Of a DNA stretch of 52,671 nt, positions 18,601 through 27,244 are shown piece after piece. The notes beneath the pieces were generated by a model. The model saw nothing but the letters and a program-made list of their open reading frames with translations. It was not told the origin of the DNA and did not search any database. This DNA is from Lacunisphaera sp. (GTDB lineage: Bacteria; Verrucomicrobiota; Verrucomicrobiia; Opitutales; Opitutaceae). The stretch is taken from positions 1-52,671 of the forward strand of contig SIBQ01000014.1 in assembly GCA_009695095.1 (NCBI GenBank). Direction: 5' to 3'. Made by a program: the position numbers and the translations under genes. The stretch's first letter is position 1. Each line of letters starts with the position of its first letter.

Positions 18601-19866
18601 CTAACCGAGGTGCCGCGCGACCCAGTCGGCCGCCGACCGCCCTGCTGGACCATTCGCCGTGCCCTCCGTCGGCTGCTGCAGGAGTTCGCGCAACCGCCGG
18701 GACTGCGTCCGGGTCCGTTCGCGCCGCACGGCATCACCGGCGCACTCGCACAGTTGCGCCGCCAGCGCCGCGGGCGTCGCCGCCCCCTGGATGAACTCGG
18801 GATACATCGGCTCCTTCAGCAGCAGGTTCGCGATGCCGATAAATTCTACCTTCACCAGCCAGCGCGCAAAGAGATACGTCAGCGGATTGGTGCGATAGAC
18901 CACCGCGCCCGGGATTCCCGCCAGCGCGCAATGCAACGACATGGTGCCCGAACTGGTCAGAACAGCCGCGGCGGCAAATGGTAGGGCGCGGATTCCGCTC
19001 CGCGCCGGATTGTCCGAGTCGGCGAAGGGACTCGCCGCTCTACCTTCAGTCACCAGCCGCAGCTCAACCGTTTCCGCCAGTTGCGGCCACTGCGCCAGCG
19101 CCGCACGCGCCACCACGGCCACTGCGGCACTCGGATAAAGCACAATGGCCTTCGCGGCCGGCGTGGCTTTCAAAAACCCGACAAAGCCCGCCAGCAACCC
19201 GGGGAAAATCCGTGACACCGCCTGCACCCGGCTGCCGGGCAGCAACAGGACCGGGCCGGACGGATCGTAACGCACCGGCGGCGCGTAGTCCGACGCGAGG
19301 AAGGGATGCCCAACAAATTCCACCGCCAGCGGCGTGTCGGCATAGCATGCGGGCTCAAACGGAAAAATCACGGCGAGTGCGTCGAGGTCGCGCGCCATCG
19401 TGAAGCGACGCTGAGGTTTCCAGGCCCAGATCTGCGGGGAAATGTAATAGAGCAGCTTCACCCTGCCCCCACCTTTCACACTCAGCCGGCGATGCCGGAG
19501 CTTGGCCGCCAGCCGCAGGTTGAATCCGGGATAGTCCACGAAGCACACCGCGCGCGGCTGGTGCCGCTCGATCCAGCCCAGCGTCGCGTCGAACAGCGCG
19601 CTGAAAAACGAATAGTGCTTCAAAATCTCGACCAAGCCGACGACCGAGGTCGCCGTCAGGTCGTGCAGCAACTGCGCGCCGGCCGCCGCAAGCTCCGGCC
19701 CGCCCAGCGCGCAGATTTTCAGCCGGGGATTCTTGGCGAGCAGTTCGCGCACGACCTTCGCCGCGTGCTCGTCGCCCGAGTGCTCGCCGGCGACGATGAG
19801 CAGGTCGACCTTGCCAGAGATGGGAGCCGGCAAGCCAAAGGGGAGCTTCTGTTGTTCGGCAGACAT
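18601..19866 (-). CDS. lpxB: Lipid-A-disaccharide synthase
   Basis: GT19 glycosyltransferase joining UDP-2,3-diacylglucosamine and lipid X into the lipid A disaccharide at the inner membrane face. LLIVAGEHSGDEHAAKVV opens it, followed by GLVEILKHY, CFVDYPGFNLRLA, YYISPQIWAWKPQR, LLLPGSRVQAVSR and LTSSGTMSLHCALAGIP, then VVYRTNPLTY. At 421 residues it is about 40 longer than E. coli LpxB. Roughly 18 of these (SPFADSDNPARSGIRAL) come from a palindromic repeat embedded in frame at 18980-19044, just before the conserved SSGT loop. A 14-bp perfect palindrome sits right at its start codon side. The gene lies downstream of a Gfo/Idh gene on the same strand. Confidence 0.94.
   Translation of the reverse strand: MSAEQQKLPFGLPAPISGKVDLLIVAGEHSGDEHAAKVVRELLAKNPRLKICALGGPELAAAGAQLLHDLTATSVVGLVEILKHYSFFSALFDATLGWIERHQPRAVCFVDYPGFNLRLAAKLRHRRLSVKGGGRVKLLYYISPQIWAWKPQRRFTMARDLDALAVIFPFEPACYADTPLAVEFVGHPFLASDYAPPVRYDPSGPVLLLPGSRVQAVSRIFPGLLAGFVGFLKATPAAKAIVLYPSAAVAVVARAALAQWPQLAETVELRLVTEGRAASPFADSDNPARSGIRALPFAAAAVLTSSGTMSLHCALAGIPGAVVYRTNPLTYLFARWLVKVEFIGIANLLLKEPMYPEFIQGAATPAALAAQLCECAGDAVRRERTRTQSRRLRELLQQPTEGTANGPAGRSAADWVARHLG
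18980..19044. repeat. Palindromic repeat element embedded in frame within lpxB
   Basis: The plus strand starts GGTAGGGCGCGG and ends CGCTCTACC. It contains two internal hairpins, GGCGCGGA/TCCGCGCC (6-base loop) and CGGCGA/TCGCCG (6-base loop). The GTAGGGCG and CCTAC ends also flank GC-rich hairpins near 29118 and 39028. Its translation on the minus strand is an extra segment absent from E. coli LpxB. Confidence 0.7.
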
Positions 19867-19871
19867 GGATT

Positions 19872-19933
19872 AACCACAGAGACACGGAGGCACAGAGAAA
19901 GGATCAATTCCCCTGCTCTGTGTCTCTGTGGTT
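19872..19933. repeat. Palindromic repeat with perfect 14-bp arms
   Basis: AACCACAGAGACAC at 19872-19885 is exactly complementary to GTGTCTCTGTGGTT at 19920-19933. A second inner pair, CACAGAG and CTCTG, extends the symmetry. It fills the entire gap between the stop of the oxidoreductase gene and the lpxB start codon, so a transcript crossing it would fold it just before lpxB. Confidence 0.8.
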
Positions 19934-20913
19934 CATTTCTTCGTCTTCCGGATCTGATCCGTGATGGTGAGCGCAACCTCGAGCGCCGACTTGCCGAGCG
20001 CCCCGCCGACCTTGGGCTGCTTCGCCTCGCGCACGCTCTCGATGAAGTGCGCCAGCTCGATGGCGAGCGGCTCGCCCTTCTCGATGGGAATCTCATGCAC
20101 GGGCACCTTGTCTTCTACGGCCTTGGCCAGGCCAATCTTCAGCTTCAGGCCATAGGCAATGATGTCGCTCTTCTTCACCAAGTGGCCCTTCTGATTCATG
20201 AAATCGAGCGAGAGGTAGGCGTTATCCTGGAACACGCGGATCTCCCGGTTCTTCTTTAAACTCATCCGGCTGGCGCTCAGGTTGGCCACGCAGCCGCTCT
20301 CGAACTCGATGCGCGCGTTGGCGATGTCCTCGGTCTTGGAGAGCACGTTGATGCCCACGCTGTCGATCTTGCGGATGGGTGATTTCACCAGCGCGAGCAC
20401 GATGCCGATGTCGTGGATCATCAGGTCGAGCACGACGCCAACCTCGGTACCGCGGGTTTGGTAGGGTGCGAGCCGCTCGGTGGTGATGTATTGCGGGCGG
20501 CCGGTGTGCTTCTCGAGGTAGCTCATCACCGGATTGAAGTGCTCGATGTGGCCGACCTGCACGAGGCAGTGGTGCTCGCGCGCGGCCGCCAGCACCTGCT
20601 CGGCCTCCGCCAGGCTGGCGCAAAGGGGTTTCTCGATCAGCAGGTGGCAGCCCTTGGCCAGCAAAGGTAGCGCGACGAGCGCGTGCCGGTCCGTCGGCAC
20701 GACGACGCTGATCGCGTCGCAAGCGTCGCCCAGCCCCGTGAGGGTGGCGAAGCGCCGGCAGTTGTGCCTGGCGCAAATCTCCGCCGCGCGCGCGTCGCTG
20801 GTCTCGTAGATGCCGGCCAGTTCCGCGCCGGGCAGCGACGCGTAGATGCGGGCGTGATGCTGGCCGAGCGAACCGACACCGGCGACGCCGCACTTAATCC
20901 GGGGGTTAGCCAT
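19933..20913 (-). CDS. Gfo/Idh/MocA-family NAD(P)-dependent oxidoreductase
   Basis: A 326-residue sugar (or nucleotide-sugar) dehydrogenase. The N-terminal Rossmann fold has GVAGVGSLGQHHARIY. EKPLCASLAEAEQVL is the family signature, with the conserved catalytic-region lysine. VGHIEHFNP and VVLDLMIHDIGIVLAL supply the C-terminal-domain histidines. Gene order (minus strand) puts it just upstream of lpxB. GnnA, a relative, oxidises UDP-GlcNAc for a diamino lipid A, but its partner aminotransferase GnnB is not in the window, so a lipid A role is only a suggestion. Confidence 0.85.
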   Translation of the reverse strand: MANPRIKCGVAGVGSLGQHHARIYASLPGAELAGIYETSDARAAEICARHNCRRFATLTGLGDACDAISVVVPTDRHALVALPLLAKGCHLLIEKPLCASLAEAEQVLAAAREHHCLVQVGHIEHFNPVMSYLEKHTGRPQYITTERLAPYQTRGTEVGVVLDLMIHDIGIVLALVKSPIRKIDSVGINVLSKTEDIANARIEFESGCVANLSASRMSLKKNREIRVFQDNAYLSLDFMNQKGHLVKKSDIIAYGLKLKIGLAKAVEDKVPVHEIPIEKGEPLAIELAHFIESVREAKQPKVGGALGKSALEVALTITDQIRKTKK

Positions 20914-21002
20914 GGGGAAAAATCACTCGTTGGGTTTAGCCCGAATGAACAGAATTGACAGAATAATTTCCAGAAGACCGTTTCTCCATTCTGCTCATTT
21001 TG

Positions 21003-21692
21003 TTAATTCTGTCCGACCATCACACCTTGAATCAGATTAAGCTGGCGGCCAGTTTTCTTGGCGTGGGTGGGATTGTGCGTCACCAGCACCAGCGCGGCGC
21101 GTTCCTCGGCGCAGACCTCCAGCAGCAGGCTGATGACCTCGTCGCCCGTCCGCTCGTCGAGATTGCCCGTCGGCTCGTCGGCCAGGATGACCGCCGGCCG
21201 GTTCATCAGCGCCCGCGCCACCGCCACGCGCTGGCGCTCTCCGCCCGAAAGCTGCGAGGAAAGATGATGACCGCGCTCGGCCAAACCGACGCGCTTGAGC
21301 AGGGCGGCGGCCCGGTCGCGCTCGCCCGCGCCAACGCCGCCGAGGATCCTCGCGGCCATCAGCACGTTTGCCGCAGCGTCGATTTCCGGAATCAGGTAAT
21401 AGGACTGAAAGACCATGCCGAGGAACCGCCCGCGCCGCGCGGTGAGTTCGCCCAGGCCGAGTTTATTCGCGGGCTCGCTGTCCCACCACAGTTCGCCCGC
21501 GTCGGGGCGGTCGAGCCCGGCGAGAATGTTGAGCAGCGTGCTTTTGCCGGAGCCGGACTCGCCGCGCACGCTCACGGACTCGCCCGCGCCAATGGCGAGA
21601 TCCACGCCGCGCAGCACCTCGAGCGTGCGGTCACCGCTCGGGTAGTTTTTGCGCAGGCCGGCGGCGCGCAGGACAGTGCCGGGGTCACTCAC
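21003..21692 (-). CDS. lolD: Lipoprotein-release ABC transporter ATPase
   Basis: A 229-residue ABC ATPase with Walker [11 protein letters not shown]-loop [11 protein letters not shown], signature [15 protein letters not shown], Walker [14 protein letters not shown] and switch H in LVTHNP. The order and the GNLDERTG sequence fit the MacB/LolD group, which powers extraction of lipoproteins from the inner membrane. Its start overlaps the 3' end of the LolC/E gene by 8 bp, so the two form one unit. The SS core LNIL(A)GLDRPDAGE is typical. Confidence 0.9.
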   Translation of the reverse strand: MSDPGTVLRAAGLRKNYPSGDRTLEVLRGVDLAIGAGESVSVRGESGSGKSTLLNILAGLDRPDAGELWWDSEPANKLGLGELTARRGRFLGMVFQSYYLIPEIDAAANVLMAARILGGVGAGERDRAAALLKRVGLAERGHHLSSQLSGGERQRVAVARALMNRPAVILADEPTGNLDERTGDEVISLLLEVCAEERAALVLVTHNPTHAKKTGRQLNLIQGVMVGQN

Positions 21693-22917
21693 TGCGAAGC
21701 GCCTCCACGGGTTTGAGTTTCGCGGCGCGCCACGCGGGGATCAGCCCGGCGAGCGTCGAGGCGATGAGGGAGAAGACGATGATGAAGACCACGTCCTTCG
21801 TTACGGTGTGGGCCGGCAGTGAGCTGAACTGGTAGAACTTTTCAAACACGTCCTGCCCCACGGTCAGCCGGGCGACGAAATGCACGATGTGGTCGCGGTA
21901 GCGCAGCAGCGTGAAGCCCAGCGCGAGTCCCAGTCCCGTGCCCACCGCGCCGAGAAACAGACCCTGCACGCAGAAACACAGCGCAACCTGCCTGGCCTTG
22001 CCGCCCATGGCGCCGAGCAGGCCGATCTCGCGCGTCTTGCGGAGCACGGACATCAGCAGCGAGATGGTGATGGAAAAAGTCGCCACGAGGACAATGAAGG
22101 CCATCAGGAAAAAGATCATGTTTTGCTCGAAGGTAATGATCGACTGGAACTCGGCGTTGGCCTCGAGCCAGGTGAGTGCCCGCGTGTCGGGCGGCAGGGC
22201 CGCATTGAGCGCGGCCGCGACTGCGTCGACATTCTCCCCGGGCGACAGGCGCACGTTGTAGCCGTGAACCCTCCGGTCGAGCCCGTAGAGATCCTGCATC
22301 AGCCGCAGCGAGCAGAGCACCGTGGCGCTGTCGAGCTGCTGGTGGCCGATCTGGAAAATACCCGCGACCCGGGCCTCGCGGGGCAGCAGCACTTCGTTGC
22401 GATTGAGCCGGTCGAACATCAGCGGTGAGAAGATGCTGACCTTGTCCCCAATCTGCGCGCCGAGCGAACGCGCGAGCATCGAGCTGAGGATCACCGAGTC
22501 ATCGTCGAGATCGTCGAGCGAGCCCGCGAGCAGGTAGCGCTCGAGCGGAATGACCTTTTTCATCCGGTCGAAATCAAAACCCTGGATCGCGGGGAAAGCG
22601 GGCCGGCTGGCGAATTCGATCATCACCACGCCCCGGGCAAAAGGCGCCGCCGCCACGATGGAGGGCGACGCGGCCAGGATCTTCTCCACGCCGCCGGTCT
22701 TGTCCCCCTCCAGCAGGTGGCGGGCGGTGATCTGGATTTCACCCTGCGTGTCAATGATCAGGCGGCCGACCTGGTAACCGAACCCGCCCATGATGCCCGT
22801 CACCATCAGCATGATGGTCACGCCGAGCATGATGCCCACCGTCGAGATGATTGTGATGAACGAAACCCGCCCGGACGGGAAAAGCTGCTTGAACGCGAGG
22901 TAGAGGGGCCAGGGCAT
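21685..22917 (-). CDS. LolC/LolE-family lipoprotein-release permease
   Basis: A 410-residue inner-membrane protein: one N-terminal membrane helix (FITIISTVGIMLGVTIMLMV), a large periplasmic domain (about residues 45-265), then three C-terminal helices and the end [15 protein letters not shown], which is the MacB/LolC-type FtsX tail. With LolD it would move outer-membrane lipoproteins to a carrier. Only one permease is present, so the transporter may be a homodimer as in LolF-type systems, though LolE-type duplication elsewhere cannot be excluded. Fully coupled to lolD. Confidence 0.88.
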   Translation of the reverse strand: MPWPLYLAFKQLFPSGRVSFITIISTVGIMLGVTIMLMVTGIMGGFGYQVGRLIIDTQGEIQITARHLLEGDKTGGVEKILAASPSIVAAAPFARGVVMIEFASRPAFPAIQGFDFDRMKKVIPLERYLLAGSLDDLDDDSVILSSMLARSLGAQIGDKVSIFSPLMFDRLNRNEVLLPREARVAGIFQIGHQQLDSATVLCSLRLMQDLYGLDRRVHGYNVRLSPGENVDAVAAALNAALPPDTRALTWLEANAEFQSIITFEQNMIFFLMAFIVLVATFSITISLLMSVLRKTREIGLLGAMGGKARQVALCFCVQGLFLGAVGTGLGLALGFTLLRYRDHIVHFVARLTVGQDVFEKFYQFSSLPAHTVTKDVVFIIVFSLIASTLAGLIPAWRAAKLKPVEALRSE

Positions 22918-22928
22918 CGGTAAGTTTT

Positions 22929-22954
22929 AAGGTGTAAGGTATAAGGTGTAAGGT
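22929..22954. repeat. Short AAGGTGTAAGGT tandem motif
   Basis: AAGGTGTAAGGT is repeated after ATA within 26 bp, and the reverse form AACTTAAACCTTAAACC lies at 22985-23000. Similar TAAGTTTTAAGG text occurs at 48748-48765, upstream of groEL. It lies between lysS and the Lol genes. It looks like another low-complexity intergenic repeat. Confidence 0.45.
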
Positions 22955-22994
22955 CGAGCCTCCGTGCTGCGCTTACAGCTCTACAACTTAAACC

Positions 22995-24488
22995 TTAAAC
23001 CTGCGGGGCAGCCGCGCCGGCGTGGCCCGGTCGCAGCGATGGAAACAGGATGACATCGCGAATGCTCTCGGCCCCGGTGAGCAGAATGCACAGGCGGTCG
23101 ATGCCCACGCCCATGCCGCCGGCGGGCGGCATGCCGTGCTCGAGGGCGAGCAGGAAATCCGTGTCTATCTTCTGTTGGTCGGCGCCGACCTGTTTTTCAA
23201 ACATCTCGCGCTGCACGAGCGGGTCGTTCTGCTCCGAATACGCCGGGGCGATCTCCATGCCGCCAATGATCAGCTCAAACACATCGAGGGTGCTGTCGTC
23301 GCCGGGCGTGAACTTGGCCAGCGGGCACAGCTCCTTCGGCAGGTGCGTGACAAAGGTCGGCTGGATGAGCGTGGGCTCGATCTTCTTGGAGAAAATCTCG
23401 TTGGTGACCTCGAAGTCCTCCCACTTTGGGTCGACCGTCAGGCCCAATTTCTCCGCCCGGGCGATCTTCTCGGCCTTGCTGCGCTTGAACCAGTCGGGGT
23501 CGGCCGTCTCGGTTCGGATGAGGTCCCGGTATTTAGCCTCGCGCCACTCGCCGGCAAAGTTGATGACCTGGCCGCTGGCGGCGTGCTTGATCCCGGTGGT
23601 GCCGAGCACATCGCGGCACACGCCGGCAAAGAGCGCCTGGACGAGTTCCATCATCCCGCGGAAATCGGAATAAGCCTGGTAGACCTCGAGCATGGTGAAC
23701 TCGGGGTTGTGCTTCCGGGAGATGCCCTCGTTGCGGAAAATGCGGCCGAGCTCGAACACGCGGTCATAGCCGCCGACCAGCAGGCGCTTGAGCCGCAGCT
23801 CGAGCGCGATGCGGAGGAAGAAGTCCACCCCGAGGGCATTGTGGTGCGTGACGAACGGCCGCGCGGCGGCGCCGCCGGCCACGTTCTCCAGCACGGGCGT
23901 CTCCACCTCGAGGAACTTCCGGGCGGCGAGGGTATGGCGGAGGCTTGCCACGATGCGGCTGCGCAGCATCAGGCGGGCGCGCGACTCCGGGTTGACGATG
24001 AGGTCGAGGTAACGCTGGCGGTAAACCTGCTCGGCATCGGTCAGGCCGTGCCATTTTTCCGGCAGCGGACGCAACGCCTTCGCCACCAGCGTGTATTTTT
24101 CCACGCGCACGGTGATCTCGCCCGTCTTCGATTTGAAGAGCGGGCCGGACGCGCCGATGATGTCGCCGAGGTCGAGCTTCTTGAAGGCCGCGTAGTCCTC
24201 GTCGCCCACCACGTCCTTCTTGAGGTAGAGCTGAAGCTGGCCCTGCTGGTCGAGAATCTTGACGAAGTGGCTCTTGCCCATGTCGCGAATGACCACGAGG
24301 CGGCCGGCGACCTTGACCGGCACGGTGTTGTCCTGGCCATCCACGTAGGCGGCCAGCGCCTCGGCGGAGAAATGTGTCTGCTCGACGGCGGCCCGGAACG
24401 GGTCGGAACCCGCCGCGCGCAGATCCGTCAGCTTCTTGAGCCGCACGGCATATTGGTCGTGTGAGATGTCCTCGGGAAGATCGCTCAT
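22995..24488 (-). CDS. lysS: Lysyl-tRNA synthetase, class II
   Basis: Charges tRNA-Lys. 497 residues from ATG 24488. The N-terminal OB fold carries VAGRLVVIRDMGKSHFVKI. The catalytic domain has motif 1 near FLEVETPVLENVAGGAAARPF, motif 2 FELGRIFRNEGISRKHNPEFT and motif 3 GMGVGIDRLCILLTG. The frame stays open 270 codons upstream of 24488, but that stretch is antisense to lipB and its translation is not synthetase-like, so the ATG was used. It is followed on the same strand by the Lol genes after a 77-bp repeat-bearing gap, and divergent from lipB. Confidence 0.95.
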   Translation of the reverse strand: MSDLPEDISHDQYAVRLKKLTDLRAAGSDPFRAAVEQTHFSAEALAAYVDGQDNTVPVKVAGRLVVIRDMGKSHFVKILDQQGQLQLYLKKDVVGDEDYAAFKKLDLGDIIGASGPLFKSKTGEITVRVEKYTLVAKALRPLPEKWHGLTDAEQVYRQRYLDLIVNPESRARLMLRSRIVASLRHTLAARKFLEVETPVLENVAGGAAARPFVTHHNALGVDFFLRIALELRLKRLLVGGYDRVFELGRIFRNEGISRKHNPEFTMLEVYQAYSDFRGMMELVQALFAGVCRDVLGTTGIKHAASGQVINFAGEWREAKYRDLIRTETADPDWFKRSKAEKIARAEKLGLTVDPKWEDFEVTNEIFSKKIEPTLIQPTFVTHLPKELCPLAKFTPGDDSTLDVFELIIGGMEIAPAYSEQNDPLVQREMFEKQVGADQQKIDTDFLLALEHGMPPAGGMGVGIDRLCILLTGAESIRDVILFPSLRPGHAGAAAPQV

Positions 24489-24596
24489 GGAACGCCGCAG
24501 GCTTGGATGCCCGGGTGGCGGGCGCAAATGGAAAGTAAGCGCACTCCGGACGAAACAGTTGCACCGCAACCCATCCTGATTGAAATTGCCCGCGTA

Positions 24597-25310
24597 ATGT
24601 CCGACCCCGCCACCATCCTCACCCCTGCCCGCCCTAAGCCTGTCGAGCGGGTGACCCGCGACTGGGGTCGCACGGATTACATCGCGGGCTGGCAGCAACA
24701 GGAGAAACTCGTCGCCCGGCGCATCGCCGGCGAAATCGTCGACACGCTCGTCTTCACCGAGCACGAGCCGGTCTACACCCTCGGCGTGCGGCGCGGTGCC
24801 GAGCAGCACATGATTTGGGACGAGGCCGAGTTGCAGCGCCGCGGCATCGAGGTGGTACAAACCAACCGCGGCGGCGACATCACTTACCACGGTCCGGGGC
24901 AAATCGTCGGCTATCCGATTGTCAGCCTTACCCCGCGCAAAGACCTGCACGCCTACCTGCGCCTCCTGGAGCAAGTGCTCATCAACACCGTCGGCACCTT
25001 CGGCCTCGCCGCCAGCCGCCGCGCGGGTAAGACCGGCCTCTGGCTTGGCCCGCGCAAGATCGCTGCCATCGGGGTCGCCGTGAAAAAGTGGACAACCTAC
25101 CATGGTTTCGCGCTCAACGTTAACACCGACCTCGCGCCCTTCTCCGGCATCGTGCCTTGCGGCATTACTGACGGCACCGTCACCTCGATGTCGGCCGAAC
25201 TCGGTCACGAAGTCGACCCCACCGAGGTGCAAGCCGTGCTCGCTGCCGAGTTCTGGCGGCTGCTGCCGGAGTTTTTTGCAAACCACCAATCCACACTGAT
25301 AAGTCACTAA
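24597..25310 (+). CDS. lipB: Octanoyl-ACP:protein N-octanoyltransferase
   Basis: Transfers octanoyl from acyl carrier protein to lipoyl domains, the first step of lipoate synthesis. 237 residues from ATG 24597. An ATG at 24528 would add 23 unlike residues. Family blocks: NRGGDITYHGPGQIVGYPI, K154 in GPRKIAAIGVAV, HGFALNVNTDL and the catalytic cysteine C188 in SGIVPCGITDG. It is followed 87 bp later by lipA on the same strand. Confidence 0.94.
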   Translation: MSDPATILTPARPKPVERVTRDWGRTDYIAGWQQQEKLVARRIAGEIVDTLVFTEHEPVYTLGVRRGAEQHMIWDEAELQRRGIEVVQTNRGGDITYHGPGQIVGYPIVSLTPRKDLHAYLRLLEQVLINTVGTFGLAASRRAGKTGLWLGPRKIAAIGVAVKKWTTYHGFALNVNTDLAPFSGIVPCGITDGTVTSMSAELGHEVDPTEVQAVLAAEFWRLLPEFFANHQSTLISH

Positions 25311-25397
25311 TGACAGAAATCACTGAGAACACTGACTCATGATTAGTGAGAAAATTAGTGTGCATTAGCGGTTAAATTGCTCAATTTCCGACCGAGC

Positions 25398-26297
25398 ATG
25401 ATGCCCACCAACCGCAAGCCCGACTGGCTCCGGGCCAAGCTGCCCTCCGGCCCCGCCTACCAGGCCACCCGCCAGCTGGTGGAGGACAACAGGCTGCACA
25501 CCGTCTGCCAGAGCGCGCAATGTCCGAACATCGGCGAGTGCTGGGCGCGCGGCACCGCGACGGTCATGATTCTGGGCAACATCTGCACGCGCTCCTGTAA
25601 TTTCTGCGCGATCCAAACGGGCCGGCCCACGGAATTAGACCTCGGGGAGCCCGCCCGCGTGGCCGATGCGGTCGCCCGGATGGGACTGCGCCACTGCGTC
25701 ATCACCTCCGTCGCCCGCGACGATTTGCAGGATGGCGGGGCAGGTGTCTGGGCCGCCACCATCCGTGCCACCAAATACAAAAACCCCCGGTGCGCCATCG
25801 AGGTGCTCGTGCCGGACTTCAAAGGTCATCTCGACCAGGTGGACATGGTACTCGATGCCCAGCCCGACATTTTCAACCATAACGTCGAGACTGTGGAGCG
25901 GCTGCAGCGCCCGGTGCGCGTGCAGGCCCGCTATGACCGCAGCCGCTCCGTGCTGCGTCACGCCAAGAGCCGCAGCTTCACGACCAAGACGGGCATCATG
26001 CTCGGCCTCGGCGAAACCGAGGCGGAGATCGGGCAGTGCCTGCGCGACATTGCCAGCGACCAGACCGACATTCTTACCATCGGCCAATACCTGCAACCGA
26101 CGCCCCAGCACTGGAAGATCGACCGCTGGGTGCCGCCGGAGGAATTTGCCCACTGGAGGAAATTCGCCCTTGAAGCCGGTCTCGGCGTCGTGGAGTCCGG
26201 GCCGCTGGTCCGATCCAGTTACCACGCCGACAGGCAGTCGTCGAAATACACCGGCGAGGAACACCTGAACAAGGCGCCCACCCTGGCCGGCATTTGA
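25398..26297 (+). CDS. lipA: Lipoyl synthase
   Basis: Radical-SAM enzyme inserting two sulfurs into protein-bound octanoate. 299 residues from ATG 25398. Auxiliary cluster cysteines C37, C42, C48 in CQSAQCPNIGEC; radical-SAM cluster C63, C67, C70 in CTRSCNFC. TSVARDDLQDGGAG and GIMLGLGETEAEI are typical, and the conserved serine closing the auxiliary cluster is in VRSSYHAD. Paired with lipB, it lets the cell make lipoate without uptake. Confidence 0.95.
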   Translation: MMPTNRKPDWLRAKLPSGPAYQATRQLVEDNRLHTVCQSAQCPNIGECWARGTATVMILGNICTRSCNFCAIQTGRPTELDLGEPARVADAVARMGLRHCVITSVARDDLQDGGAGVWAATIRATKYKNPRCAIEVLVPDFKGHLDQVDMVLDAQPDIFNHNVETVERLQRPVRVQARYDRSRSVLRHAKSRSFTTKTGIMLGLGETEAEIGQCLRDIASDQTDILTIGQYLQPTPQHWKIDRWVPPEEFAHWRKFALEAGLGVVESGPLVRSSYHADRQSSKYTGEEHLNKAPTLAGI

Positions 26298-26300
26298 GAT

Positions 26301-26367
26301 CGGGCGGGACCGCTGGGCTTACTGGCGCATTGGAATTATCTCGCGGCGGACCCAGCGGTCCCGCCCG
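26301..26367. repeat. Perfect 17-bp inverted repeat between lipA and AMP nucleosidase
   Basis: CGGGCGGGACCGCTGGG at 26301-26317 is exactly complementary to CCCAGCGGTCCCGCCCG at 26351-26367, with a 33-base spacer. There is no T-tract directly after it, so it is more likely a repeat element than a simple terminator. A second hairpin, CGCCG/CGGCG followed by GGGTCAATTTTT, lies at about 26401-26428. Confidence 0.8.
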
Positions 26368-26449
26368 ACTCTGCCCGTATGGGGTTCCTCAGATTTACCT
26401 CGCCGCAAGGCACGGCGGGGTCAATTTTTCACGGGCAAAGCAACCTGCC

Positions 26450-27220
26450 ATGGAAACCAAGAAACAGATCGTCGACAACTGGCTCCCGCGTTACACCGGC
26501 GTGCCGCTCAAGCATTTCGGCCGCTACATTCTGCTGACCAATTTCCAGCATTATGTGAAGTTCTTCGCCCACTGGCACCGGGTGCCCGTGCATGGCCGGG
26601 ATCAGGCCATGCCCAGCGCCACGGCCAACGACATCACGATCATTAATTTTGGCATGGGCAGCGCCAACGCCGCCACGGTGATGGACCTGCTCACCGCCAT
26701 CAAGCCCAAGGCCGTGCTCTTCCTCGGCAAGTGCGGCGGCCTCAAGCACCGTGCCGAGCTCGGCAGCCTCATTCTCCCCATCGCCGCCATCCGCGGCGAA
26801 GGCACGAGCAACGATTACTACCCCGCCGAGGTGCCCGCCCTCCCCGCCTTCGCCCTGCAAAAGGCCATCTCCACCACCATCCGTGACCACAGGCGCAATT
26901 ACTGGACCGGCACGGTCTACACCACCAACCGCCGGGTCTGGGAACACGACACGGATTTCAAGCGATACCTGAGGAAAATCCGCGCCATCGCCATCGACAT
27001 GGAGACCGCCACCATCTTCATCACCGCCTTCGCCAACGAATTGGTCGCCGGCGCGCTGCTGCTCGTCTCCGACCAGCCCATGACCCCCGAGGGCGTGAAG
27101 ACCACCGAAAGTGACAAGCTGGTGGACGACAAGCACGTGGCGATGCACCTCCGCATCGGCATCGATTCCCTGAAGCAGCTCATCAACAAGGGTGTCACCG
27201 TCAAACACCTGAAGTTCTGA
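26450..27220 (+). CDS. amn: AMP nucleosidase
   Basis: A 256-residue phosphorylase-superfamily enzyme that splits AMP into adenine and ribose-5-phosphate. TIINFGMGSANAATVMDLL and LFLGKCGGLKHR line the nucleoside/phosphate site, and AIDMETATIFITAFAN is the conserved MExA-type block (DMET with E). VSDQPMTPEGVKT follows. It corresponds to the short AMP nucleosidase form known from Bacteroidetes (about 260 residues), lacking the E. coli Amn N-terminal regulatory domain. Start ATG 26450, 150 bp past lipA with a long inverted repeat between them. Confidence 0.85.
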   Translation: METKKQIVDNWLPRYTGVPLKHFGRYILLTNFQHYVKFFAHWHRVPVHGRDQAMPSATANDITIINFGMGSANAATVMDLLTAIKPKAVLFLGKCGGLKHRAELGSLILPIAAIRGEGTSNDYYPAEVPALPAFALQKAISTTIRDHRRNYWTGTVYTTNRRVWEHDTDFKRYLRKIRAIAIDMETATIFITAFANELVAGALLLVSDQPMTPEGVKTTESDKLVDDKHVAMHLRIGIDSLKQLINKGVTVKHLKF

Positions 27221-27244
27221 GGCGGAAAAGGCGGGGCGCGACCG

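Noticed and set aside
24489-25307. A 270-codon N-terminal extension of lysS
   Set aside because: The extension is antisense to lipB, and LysRS begins normally at the ATG 24488.
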